Notes: generated by a model not told the origin, from the letters alone. Positions 44,634 to 53,494 are shown, counted from the first letter of the stretch. The stretch is DNA of 54,195 nucleotides from Mariprofundaceae bacterium (GCA_030950925.1 JAUZQO010000067.1:1-54195), one strand, 5' to 3'. Translations and numbers: made by a program.

Positions 44634-45344
44634 ATGAATAAACAAGTTCAACAATGGTGGTGGATCATGTGCGTGGTATTGGTGTTGCCAGCATGTGCAA
44701 CAACGCCATCAGCCTATTCCATCAAAGAAGATAAAAACCTAGATCTTGTTGAACGTGCCATGCATGCAAAACAAAATAATCATGTGGAAACAGGTTCTTT
44801 GTGGAACAACACGGGTGTGACGATGTTTACAGACCCCAAAGCACATGCCGTGGGTGATTTGGTCACGGTGTTGGTGGCAGAAAATGCCAGTGCAACGCGG
44901 AGCTTGGCAACCAAGAGTAGTCGAAAATCTTCGCATCAAACGGGCGTAAAGGCTGCGTTTGGTTTGAATGCTGCATTATCTGCAAAGAACCCAACATTTC
45001 AGCCCTCTACAGGCTTAGATGTGAAGGATGGTGGAAGTTTTGATGGTTCAGGAAAAACCACCAATTCAGATAGGTTAACTGCCAGCGTGACATCGGTGGT
45101 CACAGAGGTTTTTGCCAACGGTAATATGAGAATTATAGGGCGTAGGCAAGTCAGTATCAATCAACAGCCTCAAGAACTCACGTTTATGGGGGTGATTCGT
45201 CCCTATGATATTACGTCCAACAATACCATCCCATCATCCAAAGTGGCACAAGCTGTGATTAGTTATGGTGGTGGTGGTGAACTGGCATCAGTGACACACA
45301 AAGGGTGGTTATCTCGGTCGCTTGATGCGGTTTGGCCATTTTAG
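44634..45344 (+). CDS. flgH: Flagellar L-ring lipoprotein FlgH
   Basis: FlgH (236 aa) forms the outer-membrane L-ring. A lipoprotein signal ends at the lipobox LPAC (cysteine at about residue 21). Family motifs are GDLVTVLVAENASATRS, VTEVFANGNMRIIGRRQV, and FMGVIRPYDITSNNTIPSSKVA (split over about 190-212). The ATG at 44634 with GGAG upstream is chosen, since it places the basic residues and hydrophobic stretch correctly. Its presence indicates an outer membrane. Confidence 0.95.
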   Translation: MNKQVQQWWWIMCVVLVLPACATTPSAYSIKEDKNLDLVERAMHAKQNNHVETGSLWNNTGVTMFTDPKAHAVGDLVTVLVAENASATRSLATKSSRKSSHQTGVKAAFGLNAALSAKNPTFQPSTGLDVKDGGSFDGSGKTTNSDRLTASVTSVVTEVFANGNMRIIGRRQVSINQQPQELTFMGVIRPYDITSNNTIPSSKVAQAVISYGGGGELASVTHKGWLSRSLDAVWPF

Positions 45345-45353
45345 GAGAAAATC

Positions 45354-46445
45354 ATGCGATATATATTGGGTATTTTTCTTTCTTTGCTGCTGATTCCAAC
45401 AGTATATGCGGAACGTATCAAAGACTTGGCAACTGTGGAAGGTGTGCGTGGTAATGCTTTGATTGGTTATGGTTTGGTGGTGGGTTTAAATGGTACAGGA
45501 GATACGTATAACTATTCACCCTTTACCATTAAAAGCATTACGGCGATGTTGGATCGTTTTGGTGTGAACGTAAGGGCTGATATTAAAACCATGAAGCCAG
45601 AAAATATTGCGGCAGTGATGGTCACAGCCGAGTTGCCTGCTTTTGCACGACCTGGTCAAAATTTGGATATGACAGTATCCAGCATGGGTGATTCTGAAAG
45701 TTTACGGGGTGGAACACTGTTGATTACACCATTGCTTGGCGGTGATGGTCAAGTTTATGTGGTCGCACAGGGTGCCATATCTGTGGGTGGTTTTGCTTTG
45801 GCTGGCAAAGGTAAAAGCGTGACCAAAAATCATCCCACTGTGGGCAAGGTTCCCAATGGTGGACGGGTGGAACGCGCGGCTCCTAATGGCTTTCGATCCA
45901 ATCAAGCCAAGGTGGTGTTGCGCCTGAACCATGCTGATTTCACAACAGTTCGACGTATGCAGCAGGCGATCAACCGCCGTTTTGGTCAAAAAATCGCATT
46001 GGCTGTGGATGCTGGCACGGTAGAAGTGAAAAATTTCAAAAATAACGCAGTGATGTTGATGGGTGACTTGGAGCAGGTTGAATTAACGACAGATCATGCC
46101 GCGATTGTGGTGGTGGATGAACGAACAGGCACGATTGTGATGGGGCAAGAAGTGAAGATTGATATGGTGGCTGTCGCCCATGGTAACATTCATGTGAGTG
46201 TAGGGGAAAACCCCAACGTTTCTCAACCGAATGCTTTTTCAGAAGGTAAAACAACAACCACAGATAACACAACAGTCACAGTGAAAGAAGATGCTGCCAA
46301 GTTGGTCGTGTTACCCCGCCAAGTATCGTTGACTAGCTTGGTATCGGCATTGAATTCAGTGGGTGCATCACCCAGTGATATGATTTCAGTCTTGCAAGCC
46401 ATTAAAGCGGCGGGTGCATTGCATGCTGAATTAAAGGTGATCTGA
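45354..46445 (+). CDS. flgI: Flagellar P-ring protein FlgI
   Basis: FlgI (363 aa) polymerises as the periplasmic P-ring. It has a signal peptide (about 1-19, TVYA) followed by ERIKDLATVEGVRGNALIGYG and GLNGTGD, and ends with SPSDMISVLQAIKAAGALHAEL. All these are hallmarks of FlgI. The gene follows flgH after nine bases, and its last base is the first base of the flgJ start. Confidence 0.97.
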   Translation: MRYILGIFLSLLLIPTVYAERIKDLATVEGVRGNALIGYGLVVGLNGTGDTYNYSPFTIKSITAMLDRFGVNVRADIKTMKPENIAAVMVTAELPAFARPGQNLDMTVSSMGDSESLRGGTLLITPLLGGDGQVYVVAQGAISVGGFALAGKGKSVTKNHPTVGKVPNGGRVERAAPNGFRSNQAKVVLRLNHADFTTVRRMQQAINRRFGQKIALAVDAGTVEVKNFKNNAVMLMGDLEQVELTTDHAAIVVVDERTGTIVMGQEVKIDMVAVAHGNIHVSVGENPNVSQPNAFSEGKTTTTDNTTVTVKEDAAKLVVLPRQVSLTSLVSALNSVGASPSDMISVLQAIKAAGALHAELKVI

Positions 46446-46939
46446 TGCGTGATTTGGTTGAAACAGTCATTGGGCAGGTGCTACAAAAAGATGCACGCTA
46501 TAAATCTACAAGCCCATCTGCGGGTACATCTTTTAAAAGTGATTTTATGAAGCATGTGAATGATAAAAAGCAAACGGTATTTGTTGGGCATACAGAGATT
46601 AGGGATGAAAAATTATGGCAGGCTAGTTTAAAATTTGAAGGCATGTTGTTTAAGCAAATGATGCAAGCCATGCGTAAAACGATTCCTGATGGTGGCTTAT
46701 TAAAGCATGGATTTGCTCAAGGTGTTCAAGATTCGATGTTTGATCAGGCAGTATCGGATGCTGCCAGTCAACGGGGAAGCTTGGGGCTTGCGATGAATAT
46801 TTACCGTCAAATGGAAAAAACATCGGGTGCGGATCAAGCTTCAAGGCAAGATATGATTCAAGCAGCACAAAAAGCAACCGATAGTGAAAAGGTGGCTTCA
46901 TTTTCAGCGTTAAGAGGAGGCATCGATGGTTCGCATTAG
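46445..46939 (+). CDS. flgJ: Rod-binding protein FlgJ, short form without muramidase domain
   Basis: This 164-residue protein matches the N-terminal rod-capping part of FlgJ: WQASLKFEGMLFKQMMQAMRKT and LLKHGFAQGVQDSMFDQAVSDA. It ends before any peptidoglycan-hydrolase domain, whereas enteric FlgJ has about 313 residues. A separate hydrolase must open the wall for rod growth. It overlaps flgM by 14 bases. Confidence 0.9.
   Translation: MRDLVETVIGQVLQKDARYKSTSPSAGTSFKSDFMKHVNDKKQTVFVGHTEIRDEKLWQASLKFEGMLFKQMMQAMRKTIPDGGLLKHGFAQGVQDSMFDQAVSDAASQRGSLGLAMNIYRQMEKTSGADQASRQDMIQAAQKATDSEKVASFSALRGGIDGSH
46858..46884 (+). promoter_or_regulatory. Weak candidate FliA promoter inside flgJ, for flgM
   Basis: TCAAGCAG (46858-46865), eleven bases, ACCGATAG (46877-46884). 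The -10 half matches 6 of 8 of GCCGATAA, the -35 half only 4 of 8. The distance of 42 bases to the flgM start and the known FliA control of flgM elsewhere make it worth listing. Confidence 0.3.
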
Positions 46940-47219
46940 TGGTGTTGGGGTTGTTGGCTCTGTTGGCTCTGCACAAAAAACGGGAGCTTCCCGAAAAAAA
47001 GGCAAAGCTTCATCAAAGAAAGGGGCTGATCGTGTTCAAGTGAGTGATGCAGAAACTTTACGGGAAGTGGCACATACCATGATGGCGGATATGCCCGATG
47101 TGCGTTTGGAGAAAATTGAAGGCATCCGAGATGCTTTAGAGAAGGGAATATTTCAATGTAACAGCAAAAAAGTGGCAACGCAGATTGTACGAAATGCGTT
47201 AGCGGAGCGAACATGGTAG
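46926..47219 (+). CDS. flgM: Anti-sigma-28 factor FlgM
   Basis: FlgM (97 aa) binds and inhibits the flagellar sigma factor FliA until it is exported through the completed hook. It shows a disordered basic N-terminus (RKKGKASSKKG), the motif DRVQVSDAETL and the FliA-binding C-terminal helices VRLEKIEGIRDALEKGIF and VATQIVRNALAER. AGGAGG precedes the start. It overlaps flgJ by 14 bases and flgN by seven, so it is translated with them. Confidence 0.93.
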   Translation: MVRISGVGVVGSVGSAQKTGASRKKGKASSKKGADRVQVSDAETLREVAHTMMADMPDVRLEKIEGIRDALEKGIFQCNSKKVATQIVRNALAERTW

Positions 47220-47686
47220 CAATCATTAAAACACACAATATCGCCAAACATTTGGATGAAATTTTAGGTCGCTTGGATGTAGCAGCCAAAAAAATGGAAA
47301 CCATTATTCAGAATGAACGTGAAGCTGCGCATAGTTTTGCTGGTGAAGCCTTGGAGTTGTTGTTTGATGATCGAGCGCGATGTCAAAGTGAATTGGTGGA
47401 ATTGGAAAGCCGCTGCCGCCGACTTATGATGAAGGAAGGTGTGCCTGCTGAAACCAGTTTAGAACTTTTTATTGATGAATATGTCGAAACATCCAAAGCA
47501 GAGCTGCAAGTGAAACGCTTGGGGGTTTTGGAACGTTTGGAACAAGTACGTGTGGCAACGGATGAAAATAAAATTCTTTTGCATGCAGCTTGGAGTGTGA
47601 CCAATCATGTGTTGCAGGAAATCGGAGCGCTACCTGTGCAGAAAAACTATGGCAATGAAGTGGCTGCCTATGGAGGTATGAAATGA
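47213..47686 (+). CDS. flgN: Flagellar export chaperone FlgN
   Basis: This 157-residue, almost wholly helical, charged protein with heptad-like Leu/Glu patterns matches the FlgN family in size, composition and place directly before flgK. FlgN chaperones FlgK and FlgL to the export gate. The sequence itself is weakly conserved, so position carries much of the call. It overlaps flgK by four bases. Confidence 0.82.
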   Translation: MVAIIKTHNIAKHLDEILGRLDVAAKKMETIIQNEREAAHSFAGEALELLFDDRARCQSELVELESRCRRLMMKEGVPAETSLELFIDEYVETSKAELQVKRLGVLERLEQVRVATDENKILLHAAWSVTNHVLQEIGALPVQKNYGNEVAAYGGMK

Positions 47687-49422
47687 TTTCCAGTGCATTA
47701 AACTTGGCAGCAGGCAGTCTAAAGATCCAGCAAAAAGCCATGGATGTGGTTGCCAATAATATGGCCAATGTGAATACACCTGGTTATTCACGTCAAAGCT
47801 CGCAAATGTCCTCTGCAATACCTATTCAACAGGGTGGGTTGAATTTTGGACGTGGGGTACAACTGAGCAATATTTCACGAACAGTTGATCCCATTATCAA
47901 TCAAGCCATGTTAAAAAATAATGGTCAGCAAGGTTATTGGCAAAATCTTCAGACAGGTTTAAGCAGTATTGAGACAACATTTGGTAGTTTACAGAGTACA
48001 GGGTTATCAGCCGCCATTGATGATTTTTTTGCCGCCACACAACAAATGGCGAATGCACCGCAAGATGTCGCTCAAAAAATCAATGTGAGTAGTAAAAGTG
48101 TGGCACTGGCAACCCGCTTGTCGGATATGAGTCGCCAATTAACATCCGCACAAACGCAATCGGATGCAAAAATCACCCAAGATATTACATCAGTCAATAA
48201 CTTACTGGATCAAGTGGGTGCATTGAATACACAAATTTTAAAAACGGAAGGTGCTTCACAAGGCGTGCTGGGTGCTGCCAATGATTTAAGGGATCAACGC
48301 GACCAAGCCATCCGTGATATTTCTAAATTTATGCCTATACAACAAGTGAAGGTGAACAATGGTGGTGTGTTGTTGCAAAGTATGGGTGGTGATTTGTTGG
48401 TGCAAGACAATGTGGTGAATCACTTGGGACGTAGTACGACTTTGGCTGCCAATGGATTTCAAGATGTGGTGATTGTGAATACACAACAAACAGTCACAGG
48501 TATCACCCAAAGTGGCACCATTGGGGGCTCAATTGCCTTAAGAGATGATCGTTTGGGTGGTTATTTAACCAAGCTTGATAGTATTGCGGTTAACTTAGCA
48601 TTTGGTATCAATCAGGCGAATGCTTCGGGTGTCGGTTCAACTCAGGCTTCGCTGGTCACATCAGGACAAGGTGCATTGAATCAAGCACTACCTGTCAATG
48701 ATGTGGCACAAAAAAATCCATTTTCAGCGCAAATGATTGTGCCAGGTAGTTTCACGATTCATGCATACGATAGTGCAGGTGCGCCGTTAACGCCGTTAAG
48801 TCAGGTCACGATTCCTGTCACAGCAACAAGTACCATGGCAAGTATTGCGACAGCTATTTCAGGTAGTGGTTTGGGCGTGACAGCGAGTGTGGATGTGGGT
48901 GGACGCTTGGTCATGAATGCAGGTGTAAACAAAATGGGCTTTGCCAATGATACATCGAATTTTTTGGCTGCTTATCAAATCAACAATATTTTCCAAGGTA
49001 CAAACGCAGCAAGCTTGCAGGTTTCAGCAGCGGTACAAGCTGATGCAGGTTTGATTGCGACAGGAAAAATTGATCCAACGACATCCTTCATTCAGACGGG
49101 TGATAATCAAGCTGCATTACAAATGATGCGCTTACAAAATGCTGCGGTTTCGTTTGATGGAAGCAATAGTGTCAGTTTAAGTGCGCGCACATCAACACTT
49201 TCGACGATTTATGGCAATGATGTCGCGTTGGCAACCCAACAAACAAGTTTTCATACGGCAGAAGCAAGTTCCTTAATGCAACAACGGCAAGCACTTTCAG
49301 GTGTGAATGTGGATGAAGAGCTGGTGAACATGATTAAATACCAACGTTCCTATGAGGCATCGGCGAAAATTATCCAAACCAGCAATCAAATGCTGAGTAC
49401 GTTGATGGGGTTAATTCGATGA
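47683..49422 (+). CDS. flgK: Hook-filament junction protein FlgK
   Basis: FlgK (579 aa) is hook-associated protein 1. The N-terminus has VVANNMANVNTPGYSRQ and the C-terminus has SGVNVDEELVNMIKYQRSYEASAKIIQTSNQML (split over about 540-572), both diagnostic. The middle is Ser/Ala/Gln-rich as in other flagellar axial proteins. It overlaps flgN and flgL by four bases each. Confidence 0.97.
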   Translation: MISSALNLAAGSLKIQQKAMDVVANNMANVNTPGYSRQSSQMSSAIPIQQGGLNFGRGVQLSNISRTVDPIINQAMLKNNGQQGYWQNLQTGLSSIETTFGSLQSTGLSAAIDDFFAATQQMANAPQDVAQKINVSSKSVALATRLSDMSRQLTSAQTQSDAKITQDITSVNNLLDQVGALNTQILKTEGASQGVLGAANDLRDQRDQAIRDISKFMPIQQVKVNNGGVLLQSMGGDLLVQDNVVNHLGRSTTLAANGFQDVVIVNTQQTVTGITQSGTIGGSIALRDDRLGGYLTKLDSIAVNLAFGINQANASGVGSTQASLVTSGQGALNQALPVNDVAQKNPFSAQMIVPGSFTIHAYDSAGAPLTPLSQVTIPVTATSTMASIATAISGSGLGVTASVDVGGRLVMNAGVNKMGFANDTSNFLAAYQINNIFQGTNAASLQVSAAVQADAGLIATGKIDPTTSFIQTGDNQAALQMMRLQNAAVSFDGSNSVSLSARTSTLSTIYGNDVALATQQTSFHTAEASSLMQQRQALSGVNVDEELVNMIKYQRSYEASAKIIQTSNQMLSTLMGLIR

Positions 49423-50303
49423 GAATTACAAGTATGCAAATGTATGACACTCTTTTAAAAGGGGTCAATAAACAAACCAAAATTCAAGCCGATACAACTG
49501 AACAGGTATCATCAGGGTTGCGTTTTCAGCGACCATCGCAGGCGGGTTTGGATTATAAAATAAGCTTGGATTTGCGCCATGCTCAAAAGGGTATGCAAGG
49601 TAGCTTGACTGCGATTAAAACCGCAGAATCGAGGTTAGGTTCATCGCAAACCATGTTAAATGACATGAAAAATATCATGGTGCGCGTGCAGACATTGGCT
49701 GTGCAACAAGGCTCTGGCAATGTGGGGGCAGCGGAGCGTCAATCTGCAACTGTAGAAGTGAAACATTTGCTGACGCAATTTGCCAATGATGCCAACCAGA
49801 AGTGGCAAGGTCAGTCTTTGTTTGCAGGTACTGCGGTGGATAAATCTGCATTTACACAGGATGTAATCACAGGTAATTATACTTATACAGGAAGCGCCCA
49901 AGATCGAACCGTTGCCATCAGTGATATCCATCAAGTGAAAAGCAATGTTCGGGGGGATGACGCTCGCTTTACAGCCGCATTTACGGCGTTACAAAGCTTC
50001 GTCACCGCTTTAACGGCCAATAATCAGGCGGGTGTACAAACAGCATTGGGTGATTTAAATACGGCAAGCAATGGTATGATAGACTTAACCAGTGAAGTGG
50101 GTGGACGTATTTCTGCTTTGACCGTGAGTAAAACATCATACACAGACATGAAATTTAACTTGGATAAGCAATTGAACCAACATGAAGCAGCGGATATTCC
50201 AGCCGCTGTAGCGAAGTTGCAACAGTCTCGTATTGCTTTGCAAGTGTCATACAGCCAAATATCTCAATTGAAGTCATTAAGTTTGATTAATTATCTTAAA
50301 TGA
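49419..50303 (+). CDS. flgL: Hook-filament junction protein FlgL
   Basis: FlgL (294 aa) is hook-associated protein 3, a flagellin homologue. It has N-terminal and C-terminal flagellin-like helices: LKGVNKQTKIQADTTEQVSSG, AESRLGSSQTMLNDMKNIMV and, at the end, LQVSYSQISQLKSLSLINYL. It overlaps flgK by four bases, and its stop overlaps the csrA start. Confidence 0.93.
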   Translation: MRITSMQMYDTLLKGVNKQTKIQADTTEQVSSGLRFQRPSQAGLDYKISLDLRHAQKGMQGSLTAIKTAESRLGSSQTMLNDMKNIMVRVQTLAVQQGSGNVGAAERQSATVEVKHLLTQFANDANQKWQGQSLFAGTAVDKSAFTQDVITGNYTYTGSAQDRTVAISDIHQVKSNVRGDDARFTAAFTALQSFVTALTANNQAGVQTALGDLNTASNGMIDLTSEVGGRISALTVSKTSYTDMKFNLDKQLNQHEAADIPAAVAKLQQSRIALQVSYSQISQLKSLSLINYLK

Positions 50304-50542
50304 TGGTATTGCGGCGAAAATCTGGGGATGTTATTTGTATTGGTGATGATATTCGTGTGGTGATTCAGGAGGTACAGCCTGGTCGTGGTATTCGTTTCGC
50401 CATTGATGCACCTGTAGAAGTGCCTGTTCATCGCTTGGAAATTTATAAAATAATTCAACAAGAAAATCGGGCTGCATGCCATGCCAATGCATTGGCATGG
50501 TTACAAGGAGGGGTGAATGTCGCAGATCATACCGAAGAGTGA
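50300..50542 (+). CDS. csrA: Post-transcriptional regulator CsrA
   Basis: CsrA (80 aa) binds mRNA at GGA motifs and controls translation, in many bacteria of flagellin and metabolism genes. The fold is shown by MVLRRKSGDVICIGDDIRVVI and the RNA-contact/interface region GIRFAIDAPVEVPVHRLEIYKII, followed by an about 20-residue C-terminal extension. It overlaps flgL by four bases and fliW by 26. The extension's coding DNA contains a perfect palindrome and the fliW ribosome-binding site. Confidence 0.96.
   Translation: MMVLRRKSGDVICIGDDIRVVIQEVQPGRGIRFAIDAPVEVPVHRLEIYKIIQQENRAACHANALAWLQGGVNVADHTEE
50479..50500. promoter_or_regulatory. Perfect 22-base palindrome before the fliW ribosome-binding site
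   Basis: Two 11-base arms, CCATGCCAATG and CATTGGCATGG, are exact reverse complements with no spacer. The site lies inside the csrA C-terminal coding region and ends one base before TACAAGGA. In RNA it would fold into a tight hairpin; in DNA it could bind a dimeric protein. Confidence 0.7.
50502..50511 (+). promoter_or_regulatory. fliW ribosome-binding site overlapping a CsrA consensus motif
   Basis: TACAAGGAGG includes TACAAGGA (50502-50509), a perfect match to the core of the CsrA consensus UACARGGA, and at the same time the Shine-Dalgarno of fliW (start at 50517). CsrA bound here would block fliW translation. Confidence 0.6.
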
Positions 50543-50975
50543 TAACAATCAAGATCCCTATATTTTCCCACAGGGTTTGGCTGGATTTGGTTCAGCCCAT
50601 GCATTTGGTTTTATTTATGCCGGTACAGGGGACTTGGTATGTATGCAGTCGTTTGATCAAGTTGAAGCATCATTTATTTTAACAGCTTGGGATGACGAAC
50701 GTTTGGGTTGCCCGCCTCATGTATCACAAGATCAGCTTCATTGCTTAGACATGACACGCCAACAGTTAGAAAAAGGCGATGATGTCCTGTGGATGTTGGT
50801 GTTGAATCCTTTTGCCGATAGCACTTGGGTGACAGCCAATATTCGTGCGCCGATTTTACTCAATACTGTCACAAGGCGCGGTATTCAATGTATTCAACAT
50901 GATACGACCTTAGCATTGCGTTACCATTGGATGAAACATCCAACATCCCCTGCCTTGACTGCGGCAAATGCATGA
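50517..50975 (+). CDS. fliW: Flagellar assembly factor FliW
   Basis: FliW (152 aa) binds CsrA and also flagellin, releasing CsrA repression when free flagellin falls. The family pattern FPQGLAGFGSAHAFGF (FxxGLxGF), LVCMQSFDQVEASFIL and the block VLNPFADSTWVTANIRAPILLN is present. The csrA-fliW pair is a known antagonist module. AAGGAGG precedes the ATG. It overlaps csrA by 26 bases. No terminator hairpin is obvious in the 153 bases after it; that gap holds a FliA-like promoter. Confidence 0.92.
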   Translation: MSQIIPKSDNNQDPYIFPQGLAGFGSAHAFGFIYAGTGDLVCMQSFDQVEASFILTAWDDERLGCPPHVSQDQLHCLDMTRQQLEKGDDVLWMLVLNPFADSTWVTANIRAPILLNTVTRRGIQCIQHDTTLALRYHWMKHPTSPALTAANA

Positions 50976-51025
50976 ATATTTGCTGTTTTTTAGGTCTTCT
51001 GCAAAAATAGAGTCGTCCACTGGGC

Positions 51026-51052
51026 TTAAGTTTTCTGATTCACATCCGATAG
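51026..51052 (+). promoter_or_regulatory. Candidate FliA (sigma-28) promoter after fliW
   Basis: TTAAGTTT (51026-51033), eleven bases, TCCGATAG (51045-51052). It matches 7 of 8 and 6 of 8 of the FliA consensus TAAAGTTT-N11-GCCGATAA with exact spacing. It would drive the small gene at 51129 and the response regulator, HD-GYP and PilZ genes beyond as late flagellar genes. Confidence 0.6.
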
Positions 51053-51128
51053 AAGTATTGAAGGTTTAAGTACCACATCATCCTAGATGGGTTATTTGAG
51101 CTGAGATACTGTGAAAAGGAGGTGAAAT

Positions 51129-51395
51129 ATGTCTTTAGGCATTCGTCCAACTGATGCTTTGGTTCACCGGCTTCTTCAACAAAATACACGTTCAGCCACT
51201 GAAACCTCACGTGATAGTGGTGCCAAACAAAGCCATGTTGAGGATCAAGTGAACATCTCTTCTGAAGCTAGAAAAGGTTCAGCAAGCAAGCAAAGTGGAC
51301 AAACATACACGCCTTCGGGACAAAGTGCTGCATACAAGCAGGAAGACTTGGAGGCACGCTTGCTTAAGATGTATAGCCATTCACAGGAGACATAG
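51129..51395 (+). CDS. Small polar protein of unknown function with FlgM-like signature
   Basis: This 88-residue protein is not recognised. It is rich in Ser, Gln, Lys and Glu, with no signal or TM segment. The motif DQVNISSEARKG (about residues 39-50) resembles the DxVxISxxA signature of FlgM N-termini and of the small protein at 41619. The C-terminal helix KQEDLEARLLKMYSHSQ is amphipathic. A strong AAGGAGG ribosome-binding site precedes it, as does a FliA-like promoter. A response-regulator gene follows after two bases, so it belongs to the same transcript. Confidence 0.65.
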   Translation: MSLGIRPTDALVHRLLQQNTRSATETSRDSGAKQSHVEDQVNISSEARKGSASKQSGQTYTPSGQSAAYKQEDLEARLLKMYSHSQET

Positions 51396-51397
51396 TT

Positions 51398-51913
51398 ATG
51401 AAGCAGACGCGTTTATTGATCGCAGAAGATGATAAAGCCTTGGCAGCACTGCTGGTGGAATATTTATCAGAAGGTGATTACGACGTGACTGCATGCCACC
51501 GTGGTGATGATGCTTTGGCATTGTTACACCAACATACCTATGACTTGGTTTTGACGGATATTGTCATGCCAGGTGCCGATGGTTTGACGCTTTTGGCAGA
51601 AATTGGCAATCAAGATAGTGATACATTGGTGATATTGATGACTGGTTATTCAGGGATTGAAGATGCCTTACATGCTGTGGAGCAAGGGGCATATGACTTT
51701 GTAAGCAAACCATTTCAGTTGACAGAGATTCGTGTACGTTTGGATAATGCCGCGCGTTACCAACGACTATTACGGCGTTGTGATGCCATGAAGCTGAAGT
51801 TATCGGATACTGTGGCATCATCTATGTTTATTCCTCAAAAAATAGAGCTGGATGCAAGTAACCGCTCGACGGGTGTGGCAAGGCGTGCATATGGACTGCG
51901 TGGGAGTGAATAG
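51398..51913 (+). CDS. Stand-alone response regulator (receiver domain plus short tail)
   Basis: This 171-residue protein has a complete receiver domain: acidic pocket Glu10-Asp11-Asp12, phosphoacceptor Asp54 (LVLTDIVMPG), Thr82 and Lys104 (SKPF). After about residue 120 there is a helical tail without a recognised output domain. It is therefore a CheY-like or adaptor regulator. The next gene, a receiver/HD-GYP protein, starts immediately after its stop. No histidine kinase is in the window. Confidence 0.92.
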   Translation: MKQTRLLIAEDDKALAALLVEYLSEGDYDVTACHRGDDALALLHQHTYDLVLTDIVMPGADGLTLLAEIGNQDSDTLVILMTGYSGIEDALHAVEQGAYDFVSKPFQLTEIRVRLDNAARYQRLLRRCDAMKLKLSDTVASSMFIPQKIELDASNRSTGVARRAYGLRGSE

Positions 51914-53494
51914 ATGTTAGACATATTGGTGCTTGAGGATCAGCCCGCTGTACGAGAAGTGATGACAGAAATTGTTCAAGATTTGGGTGTGGAGATTTAT
52001 GTAGGACAAGCCAGCAGTTTGAGTGAAGCTCGGGCGATGTTGGCGAAGCAGCCGTGGCAAGGATTGGTGACAGATTTAAGTTTGGGCGATGGGCAATCGC
52101 TGGCTTTGATTGAGGAACTCAGAGAGGCTGGCAATGATATGCCAGTCATCTTGGTCAGTGGCTTTTTATCTGCGGAACGTTTGCAGCAAGCAGGGCGTTT
52201 GAATGTGGCTCATGTGTTGGCAAAACCTTTTGATCCAGAAGTCTTGCTGGATTGCATGCGTACTTTCTTAACTGTTGATAACATGGATGATGTACCTATT
52301 CCAAAAATACAAAAACATGATAATCATCGATTGTTACCTGAAATGTTTGAAATGGATCGACGTTTGGGGTTGCTTTACCGAATGTTTGATGAAATTCCCA
52401 AAAAACGTGATGTATCGGGTGTATGTCAAGCAACATTGAGTCTAGCCCTAGAGATGGTGCATGCTGAGCGAGGTTTTCTTGCGCTGTTTGAACGCAAACA
52501 GGAGTCGTTGGTTATTGTTGCCAACAAAGGTATGAATGATATAGCTCTTACCATGCAATGTGCATTGGGGGAGACCCCTTTTCGTCCACTGATTTATGCT
52601 GAAGAAGAATATCTGGAAGTGCTGTCTTCGGCTGGTGCGTCACAACCTTGCTGGCCAGGTGTGAATGATGATGCTTATGTGGCTATTCCCGTGTCACTTC
52701 AAGGTATTCATATGGGTGTTCTTTGTTTGATGCAAAGAAAAAGTAATGAGCCTCTCAAGTCTGAAGAACGTCACCTATTGGGATTGTTAATGAAAGAACT
52801 CGATACCTTATTGGATAATCGAGCGGTACATGCAGCTTTGGCAGATAGTATGAATCAAACACTCATTGGTCTCGTTCGCTCCTTGGAAGCCCGTGATCGT
52901 TATACCAAAGATCATTCGATGCGTGTCGGTCATTTATCCATGGTTTTTGCGCAAGAACTTGGCTTGGATGAAGAAACGATTCAAATTATTCGTACAGGCG
53001 GGCGTTTACACGATATTGGCAAAGTGGGTGTCGCCGATGCCGTTCTTTTGAAACCAGGTCGTTATACAGAACAAGAGTTTGCCAAAATGAAAGCACACCC
53101 CGCCATTGGTGATAGTATTTTAAAAAATATGGACAGCTTGGTGCGGGAGCGTTTGATGGTGCGCCACCATCATGAACGGATGGATGGTCGAGGTTATCCA
53201 GATAGTTTAGCGGGGGAAGATATTCCTTTTGAAGCACGGATTGTATGTGTGGCTGATGCCATTGATGCAATGACAACCCACCGTGTTTACCGTATGGCAA
53301 AACCCTTATCTTTTTGCTTGGAACAGCTTCGAAACAATTCTGGCATACAATTTGATCCACAAGTGGTTGAGGTTGCAGTTTCGGTGATTGAGAATGGTTT
53401 GGTACATACCCAAGCAGACCCAACACCGAAAAATACAGAAGGGCTGATGCCCTTATCTGCATCCGACATGATGGAAGGAGTCTTACATGCCTGA
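51914..53494 (+). CDS. Response regulator with GAF and HD-GYP domains (c-di-GMP phosphodiesterase)
   Basis: This 526-residue cytoplasmic protein has a receiver domain at 1-118 (Asp54 phosphoacceptor, Ser82, Lys104), a GAF-like sensor at about 165-300 and a C-terminal HD-GYP domain at about 315-500. The catalytic signature is intact: HDIGK at 366-370 and HHHERMDGRGYP at 418-429. It is thus expected to hydrolyse c-di-GMP under phosphorylation control, favouring motility. It starts directly after the upstream regulator's stop and overlaps the PilZ gene by eight bases. Confidence 0.93.
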   Translation: MLDILVLEDQPAVREVMTEIVQDLGVEIYVGQASSLSEARAMLAKQPWQGLVTDLSLGDGQSLALIEELREAGNDMPVILVSGFLSAERLQQAGRLNVAHVLAKPFDPEVLLDCMRTFLTVDNMDDVPIPKIQKHDNHRLLPEMFEMDRRLGLLYRMFDEIPKKRDVSGVCQATLSLALEMVHAERGFLALFERKQESLVIVANKGMNDIALTMQCALGETPFRPLIYAEEEYLEVLSSAGASQPCWPGVNDDAYVAIPVSLQGIHMGVLCLMQRKSNEPLKSEERHLLGLLMKELDTLLDNRAVHAALADSMNQTLIGLVRSLEARDRYTKDHSMRVGHLSMVFAQELGLDEETIQIIRTGGRLHDIGKVGVADAVLLKPGRYTEQEFAKMKAHPAIGDSILKNMDSLVRERLMVRHHHERMDGRGYPDSLAGEDIPFEARIVCVADAIDAMTTHRVYRMAKPLSFCLEQLRNNSGIQFDPQVVEVAVSVIENGLVHTQADPTPKNTEGLMPLSASDMMEGVLHA

